Positions 59,902-64,000 of a DNA stretch of 64,000 nucleotides are shown here, one piece after another. The notes under the pieces are model-generated. The model was not told where the DNA came from, did not search any database, and saw nothing but the letters and a program-made list of their open reading frames with translations. Both the position numbers and the translations under genes were made by a program. How positions within the stretch are numbered: the first letter of the stretch is position 1; every line of letters begins with the position of its first letter. Source of the DNA: Holophagales bacterium (GTDB lineage Bacteria; Acidobacteriota; Thermoanaerobaculia; Multivoradales; Multivoraceae); assembly GCA_009843505.1 (NCBI GenBank), contig VYDI01000008.1:167199-231198 (forward strand). The letters run 5' to 3'.

Positions 59902-60869
59902 GTCAGGGGTCTGGCCTGACCTGGCGGCGGCTCCCGGGACCGGTGCGCGGCCTCGCCGTGGCGGCGGCCGTGTTCATGACGGCGCCGCTGGCGGCTCAGG
60001 AAACCGGCGCGGAGGTCGAAGCGGCCCGCTTCCACCACATCCGTCTCAACGTTACGGACGTCGAGCGTTCCATCGACTTCTACCGCGTCACCTTCGGCGC
60101 CATGCCGATCAAGTTTCGCGGCGTGGCGGACGCGGTGTACACGGAACGGTCCTTTATCCTGTTCAACGAAGTCGAGGAGCCGCCGGACGGCAGTCAGGCA
60201 AGCGGCATCTGGCACTTCGGCTGGGGCGGCGTCGACCTGCCCAGCCAGTACCGCTGGCTCGTGTCCCGCGGAGTCGACATCCACACGCCGATCTACCGCC
60301 TGGGCCGTGGGCATGTGATCTACGTCAACGGACCGGACCGCGAGATGATCGAGCTGAACACGATGGGTCACCACCGCTTTGCTCACGTCCACCTGTTCGC
60401 GGCGGACGTGAACGAGACGGCGGCCTGGTACGAGCGCCACTTCGGACTGCGGGCGCGGCGCACCGCCGAGGGTAATCCTCGTCCGGTTGGGCCGGATGCC
60501 GAGTTCGCGACCTGGGAGGAGTTTCACCGCGAGCACCGGGCCTGGTCGAACGCCTTCCGCGCCGACAACGTGACCTTCATCGTCTACAACCTGCCGGACT
60601 ACGAGCCGGTGGCGCCGTGGTGGCCCGAGGACGCGGCGCCACTCCTGGAGACGCAGCCGCAACGGGGCAGGGCAATCGACCACTTCGCCTTCTCCTACCG
60701 CGACATCGAGCCGGTGTTCGAGCGGCTGAAGGCCGCGGGCGTCGAGATCGTCGAACCGATCACCTACCGGCCGGAACTCGACATGCGGAGCTTCTTCGTC
60801 ATGGGGCCGGACAAGGTGGCGGTAGAGGTGGTCGAGGCGAAGCCCATCCCCGAGGGCGTGTGGGACTGA
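59898..60869 (+). CDS. Second exported VOC-family protein
   Basis: 323 residues from the TTG that overlaps the previous stop; GTG 59943 would remove 15 residues and still leave a signal peptide (GLAVAAAVFMTAPLAAQ). Two VOC modules are visible: HHIRLNVTDVERSIDFYRVTFGAMPIKF with VNGPDREMIELNT, and AHVHLFAADVNETAAWYERHFGLRARR with MGPDKVAVEVVEAK; the middle region is longer than in the first protein. The two neighbours are co-translated and may act as one periplasmic enzyme system together with the heme/copper gene that follows. The reaction is unknown. Confidence 0.84.
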   Translation: MSQGSGLTWRRLPGPVRGLAVAAAVFMTAPLAAQETGAEVEAARFHHIRLNVTDVERSIDFYRVTFGAMPIKFRGVADAVYTERSFILFNEVEEPPDGSQASGIWHFGWGGVDLPSQYRWLVSRGVDIHTPIYRLGRGHVIYVNGPDREMIELNTMGHHRFAHVHLFAADVNETAAWYERHFGLRARRTAEGNPRPVGPDAEFATWEEFHREHRAWSNAFRADNVTFIVYNLPDYEPVAPWWPEDAAPLLETQPQRGRAIDHFAFSYRDIEPVFERLKAAGVEIVEPITYRPELDMRSFFVMGPDKVAVEVVEAKPIPEGVWD

Positions 60870-60944
60870 GTGAGTGGCCAGCTAGCTTGAATGGAAGCGC
60901 ACTTCCTGTGCATCAGCGCGGCGCGGACGCCGCGACTCTACTGC

Positions 60945-60950
60945 TAGAGT
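60945..60950 (+). promoter_or_regulatory. Possible -10 box TAGAGT for the heme/copper gene
   Basis: TAGAGT lies 44 bases before the ATG at 60995, which has its own ribosome-binding site (CTGGAGG). This gene therefore seems to have a normal leader. Confidence 0.3.
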
Positions 60951-60994
60951 CCGGCTGCCGACTCGGAACAACAGGTTGGAAGCTGGAGGCGCGC

Positions 60995-62314
60995 ATGAAC
61001 CGCTCGATCGCTGCACTTCTCGTTCTTGGCACGCTCGGACTGACCTCCGTCGCGGTCGCCGCCGACAGCGGGGAAGCCGTCACCTTCCATGAGGACGTGC
61101 TGGCCATCTTCCAGGAGAACTGCCAGACCTGCCACCGTCCGGGCGGCGACAACGTGGCCGGCATGGTGGCGCCGATGTCGCTGATGACCTACGAGGAGGT
61201 GCGGCCGTGGGCCCGGTCCATCGCCCGCCTCGTGCAGAGCCGTGAGATGCCTCCGTGGGACGCGACGGACCACACCGCCGGCGTGTTCCTGAACGAGCGG
61301 ACCCTGACCCGGGAGGAGATCGACACGGTCGTGGCCTGGGCGAAGCGCGGCGCGCCCAAGGGCGATCCCTCGAAGGGTCCGGCGCCTCGGGAGTGGGAGG
61401 ACACGGGCGGCTTCCTGATCGGCAAGCCGGACCTCATCGTCTACATGGAGGAGCCGTACTACGTCGGCGACGACGTGGAGGACGAGCAGCCGAACTTCTT
61501 CATCACGCTGACCGAAGAGATGCTCCCCGAGCCGCGCTGGCTGCAGGCGATCGAGTACCAGCCGGACGCCGAGTTCGTCCATCACATCACCGGCCGGGCG
61601 CTGGTCCCTGACGAGGATGGCGAGGTCGACGTGCTGAGCGAGAACACCTTCTCGCTCGGTTCGATTGCCGCCGGCGAGGACCCGACGATCTACCCGCCGG
61701 GCTTCGGCAACCTGTTGCGGGCCGGCATGGTCGTTCGCCTCAACGTCCACTACCACAAGGAACCCGGTCCGGGCAGCGGCGGCTACGACCGTTCAGCGGT
61801 CGCCTTCAGGTTCCACCCGGTCGGCGCCGAGGTGAAGCACAAGGTGACCTGGAACACGATCGGCGCCGGCGCCTTCGAGATCCCGCCGGGCCACGGAAAC
61901 TGGCGCGTCGGCTCGTCCCGGATCTTCGAGAAGGACACCGTGCTGCTGTCGCTCCACCCGCACATGCACTTCCGCGGCCAGAGCATGAAGTACACCGCGT
62001 ACTACCCCGACGGCGGCGCCGAGGTGCTGCTCGACGTGCCTGAGTACGACTACAGCTGGCAGACGAACTACATCTACCGGGAGCCCAAGGTGCTGCCGGC
62101 CGGTACCCGGGTCGAGATCGAAGCCGTCTACGACAACTCGGAAACGAAGCTCGACGAGTATCCCTTCCTGGACATCGGGCGGGCGGTCGACTGGGGTGCC
62201 CAGAGCACCGACGAGATGATGGCCCCGTTCCTGGCCTGGACCTACGTCGAGCCGGAAGACGCGGCGACGATCCTGGCCGGCGGCTCCGCCGGTTCGACCG
62301 GCGGCGGCGAGTAG
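60995..62314 (+). CDS. Exported heme-c protein fused to a copper type II monooxygenase-like domain
   Basis: 439 residues. A signal peptide (AALLVLGTLGLTSVAVA) is followed by a cytochrome-c-like domain with C43-QT-C46-H47, then the region MSLMTYEEVRPWARSIARLVQSREMPPWD. From about residue 150 the sequence follows peptidylglycine-hydroxylating/dopamine-beta monooxygenase: H196-H197 (FVHHITG), H252/H254 (LNVHYH), H323 and H325 in HPHMHFRG, and M408-M409 in TDEMMAPF, i.e. the two-copper ligand pattern. A periplasmic oxidation driven by electrons from the heme domain is a reasonable inference. Such fusions are common in Acidobacteriota and Planctomycetota but uncharacterised. Confidence 0.85.
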   Translation: MNRSIAALLVLGTLGLTSVAVAADSGEAVTFHEDVLAIFQENCQTCHRPGGDNVAGMVAPMSLMTYEEVRPWARSIARLVQSREMPPWDATDHTAGVFLNERTLTREEIDTVVAWAKRGAPKGDPSKGPAPREWEDTGGFLIGKPDLIVYMEEPYYVGDDVEDEQPNFFITLTEEMLPEPRWLQAIEYQPDAEFVHHITGRALVPDEDGEVDVLSENTFSLGSIAAGEDPTIYPPGFGNLLRAGMVVRLNVHYHKEPGPGSGGYDRSAVAFRFHPVGAEVKHKVTWNTIGAGAFEIPPGHGNWRVGSSRIFEKDTVLLSLHPHMHFRGQSMKYTAYYPDGGAEVLLDVPEYDYSWQTNYIYREPKVLPAGTRVEIEAVYDNSETKLDEYPFLDIGRAVDWGAQSTDEMMAPFLAWTYVEPEDAATILAGGSAGSTGGGE

Positions 62315-62381
62315 CGGCGACGAGTACACCCGCCTGCTGGGGGCACGGCGGAGGGGGCCAGGGGACGTTCACGAGGCGCCT

Positions 62382-63611
62382 GTGCAGTTCTTGCTGGGAC
62401 TCTTGATCTGTGTGGCGTTCTGCGAAGCCGCGGAGTCTCAGGATGGCCCAGAGCCGGGAGTGCACGAGGCGGTCGCCGCCTATCTGGAACGAAGCGCCTT
62501 CGAGGTGGCGCTGAATGCCGAGGGAGGGCTCGAAGGGCCTGCGGCGGAGTGGTTTCGCGCCGAGGCGGCCGAAGCCCAATTCGTGTTCATCGGCGAAGAG
62601 CATGATGTCCGGGAGGTTCCGATTCTGGTTGGTGCTCTTTGGCGGGAACTCGTTCCCTTGGGCTACGAACACCTAGCGATCGAAGCTGGCCCCTGGCTCG
62701 GCGACAGGCTCGACAGGTTCGCAAGATTCTCGGATCAACAGGCCCTTTCGCACTTCCAGGGGGCAACCTGGCCTCGTTTGCCGAACAACAGCGTGCCGCC
62801 GGTCTCGGAGGAGGACGTTGCCTTCTACGAGGAACTTGGCAGCGTCAGCGGCCCACACCGCAGGTCTGCCGCTCCCTTGATCTGGGGACTGGATGCCGAG
62901 TATCGAGCGGCTCCACTGCTGAAGAGGCTGGCGGAGCTGTCGCCGCGGCCCGCCAGGCGACAGGCGGTACAGTCCCTTCTGGAGCAGGTAGGGGCTGCGG
63001 AGAGAAGCGGCGACTACAACACTGGTGCCTTCCGGGATGCCATCGAGCAAGTCATACAGCAGACGCGAGCCAGGCCGAAGACCGAGCTGCGCTACATACT
63101 CGATGCGCTGCGTTGGCGAATCTCCGCGCCCCGGGAGCACGCGAGCGACAACCTCAAGAAGGAGCTCTTCCTGCGCCAGTACAAGGTTGCGAAGGAAAAG
63201 GGCGAGCCGAAGCCGCGTGTGATGTTCCGGCTCGGCGCTTACCATGCCGCCCGTGGGCTGATGCACGACTTCGGCACCTCTACACTCGCGAACTTCGTCG
63301 CGGAACTGGCGGTCGCCGAGCGAACGGGGATGCTGAACCTCGCGATCATCAACTGCCGGGACACTTCTCCCGGGGACTTTCCCAGACCCTGCACCTGGGA
63401 ACAACAGAAAGCGCTACGGCCGTTTCGCTCCGCTGCCGTAGCGGACTGGACACTGTTCGACCTTCGGGGCCTGCGCGCACCGCTAAGGCAAGCGCGACTG
63501 AACGGACTTCAGGCCTATCCGGATGGGTGGGAGTACTGGGATCTCGTCATGTCCTTTGACGCCGTGATCCTCCTGGGCCGTTCTGAGCCAACCCGGCTTC
63601 CGGGTGAATAG
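62382..63611 (+). CDS. Exported protein resembling the EreA/TraB/ChaN superfamily
   Basis: 409 residues from GTG, with GAGG 8 bases upstream. A short signal peptide (LLGLLICVAFCEA) precedes a domain with FVFIGEEHDVREVPILVGALWRELVPLGYEHLAIEAGPW, which is the GExH-type entrance of the erythromycin esterase/TraB/ChaN fold, and later VMFRLGAYHAARGLMHDFG with another His, both positioned as the catalytic or metal residues of that group. The function is not known; possibilities are an esterase, a protease-like enzyme or a heme-iron protein. No functional partner is adjacent. The gene is convergent with the CobW-like gene. Confidence 0.6.
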   Translation: MQFLLGLLICVAFCEAAESQDGPEPGVHEAVAAYLERSAFEVALNAEGGLEGPAAEWFRAEAAEAQFVFIGEEHDVREVPILVGALWRELVPLGYEHLAIEAGPWLGDRLDRFARFSDQQALSHFQGATWPRLPNNSVPPVSEEDVAFYEELGSVSGPHRRSAAPLIWGLDAEYRAAPLLKRLAELSPRPARRQAVQSLLEQVGAAERSGDYNTGAFRDAIEQVIQQTRARPKTELRYILDALRWRISAPREHASDNLKKELFLRQYKVAKEKGEPKPRVMFRLGAYHAARGLMHDFGTSTLANFVAELAVAERTGMLNLAIINCRDTSPGDFPRPCTWEQQKALRPFRSAAVADWTLFDLRGLRAPLRQARLNGLQAYPDGWEYWDLVMSFDAVILLGRSEPTRLPGE

Positions 63612-63627
63612 AGCGAGGCGGTTTCGG

Positions 63628-64000
63628 TCATGCTGACTCCCCGGCCCCGGCAAACACCGGAAACGGGTTCGGGAGTTCTGCCCATGCCTCGCTGTCCGCG
63701 TCGGCGAGGCGCTCGTCGAGCAGGCACGCGTCGAGGCGGGCGCGCATTGCCGCTTCCTGCATCCGCTGGCCGATGAAGACGAGCTCCTGGGTGCGGTCGC
63801 CGAAGCGCGGATGCCAGTCCGGCTGTTGGTCGGGTCGCTGACCCTCTGGATGCACCCAGTGCTGGCGAGGCACGGCCGCCCACCACATCCCGCTGGGCCT
63901 CACATCGCTGACGCCGCCGGCCTGAGCCCACTCGTAGGCGACGCGATGGTCGGCGGCGACCCAGAAGAAGCCCTTCGAGCGGAGCACGCCGCGCCAGTTC
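63628..64000 (-). CDS. CobW/COG0523 family GTPase, C-terminal part (cut by right edge)
   Basis: 124 codons, running off the right edge. The C-terminal CobW_C domain is clear: GVLRSKGFFWVAADHRVAYEWAQAGG, then GMWWAAVPRQHWVH and DRTQELVFIGQRMQEAAMRARLDACLLDERL. These are very close to ZigA/YciC-type zinc chaperones that hand metal to target proteins under zinc limitation. The N-terminal GTPase and metal-binding CxCC would lie to the right. Zinc rather than cobalt use is inferred. Confidence 0.87.
   Translation of the reverse strand, partial: NWRGVLRSKGFFWVAADHRVAYEWAQAGGVSDVRPSGMWWAAVPRQHWVHPEGQRPDQQPDWHPRFGDRTQELVFIGQRMQEAAMRARLDACLLDERLADADSEAWAELPNPFPVFAGAGESA

Noticed and set aside
1..64000. 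tRNA, rRNA or riboswitch
   Set aside because: No cloverleaf, conserved rRNA segment or known aptamer core was recognised while reading both strands. A covariance-model search would be needed to be certain.

Overview
The window is high-GC bacterial DNA that is densely packed with genes. It looks like an Acidobacteriota chromosome, probably close to Thermoanaerobaculia. Support for this comes from a GWxTD protein fused to the VWFA-related domain typical of that phylum, a carboxypeptidase-regulatory-domain TonB receptor, a DUF6797-type propeller paired with a c-type cytochrome, a hopanoid cluster, and many exported enzymes. The placement is an inference from gene content. No rRNA, tRNA, insertion sequence or prophage gene was recognised.

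Layout. 1-8.8 kb: an ABC exporter (permease cut by the left edge), a TonB receptor with a small His/Cys-rich exported protein, then a Gfo/Idh oxidoreductase overlapping a beta-barrel gene. 8.8-13.9 kb: a hopanoid operon (squalene-hopene cyclase, HpnH, HpnA, HpnG). 13.9-24.5 kb: a defence island with a Phd/VapC toxin-antitoxin pair, a complete type I-G (formerly I-U) CRISPR-Cas operon (csb1, csb2, cas3, cas8, cas4, cas1, cas2), a leader and an array of 15 intact repeats plus two degenerate ones. Past the array are an AbrB-type antitoxin whose VapC partner is reduced to six codons and a coiled-coil tail-anchored protein. 25.6-33 kb: an F420-type oxidoreductase, a PLP decarboxylase, the GWxTD-VWFA protein, an ICMT-like methyltransferase and a GT39 glycosyltransferase. 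33.1-37.1 kb: an HMGL-like lyase, a nucleobase permease with an RsbW-like tail, a GPP34 protein and a STAS protein, which together suggest a partner-switching unit. 37.2-46.4 kb: exported redox and hydrolytic enzymes (Tat-exported Gfo/Idh protein, PQQ dehydrogenase, START-like protein, serine hydrolase, di-heme cytochrome, DUF6797 propeller). 46.5-54.7 kb: a RelE module, a single-chain acyl-CoA carboxylase, a haloalkane dehalogenase, a SIS isomerase and an alpha/beta hydrolase. 54.6-64 kb: an RND efflux pair, two VOC proteins, a heme c/copper-monooxygenase-like fusion, an EreA/TraB-like protein and the end of a CobW-type GTPase.

The genes of the CRISPR operon and of the hopanoid cluster overlap by a few bases or abut, so each is probably one transcript. 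Several genes with no Shine-Dalgarno have a TAnnnT box 6-12 bases before the start codon, which suggests leaderless mRNAs. A 26-base palindromic GC-rich element occurs four times, three times between genes and once inside the 5' end of hpnG. Apart from the CRISPR leader and array, no stretch longer than 300 bases lacks a gene.
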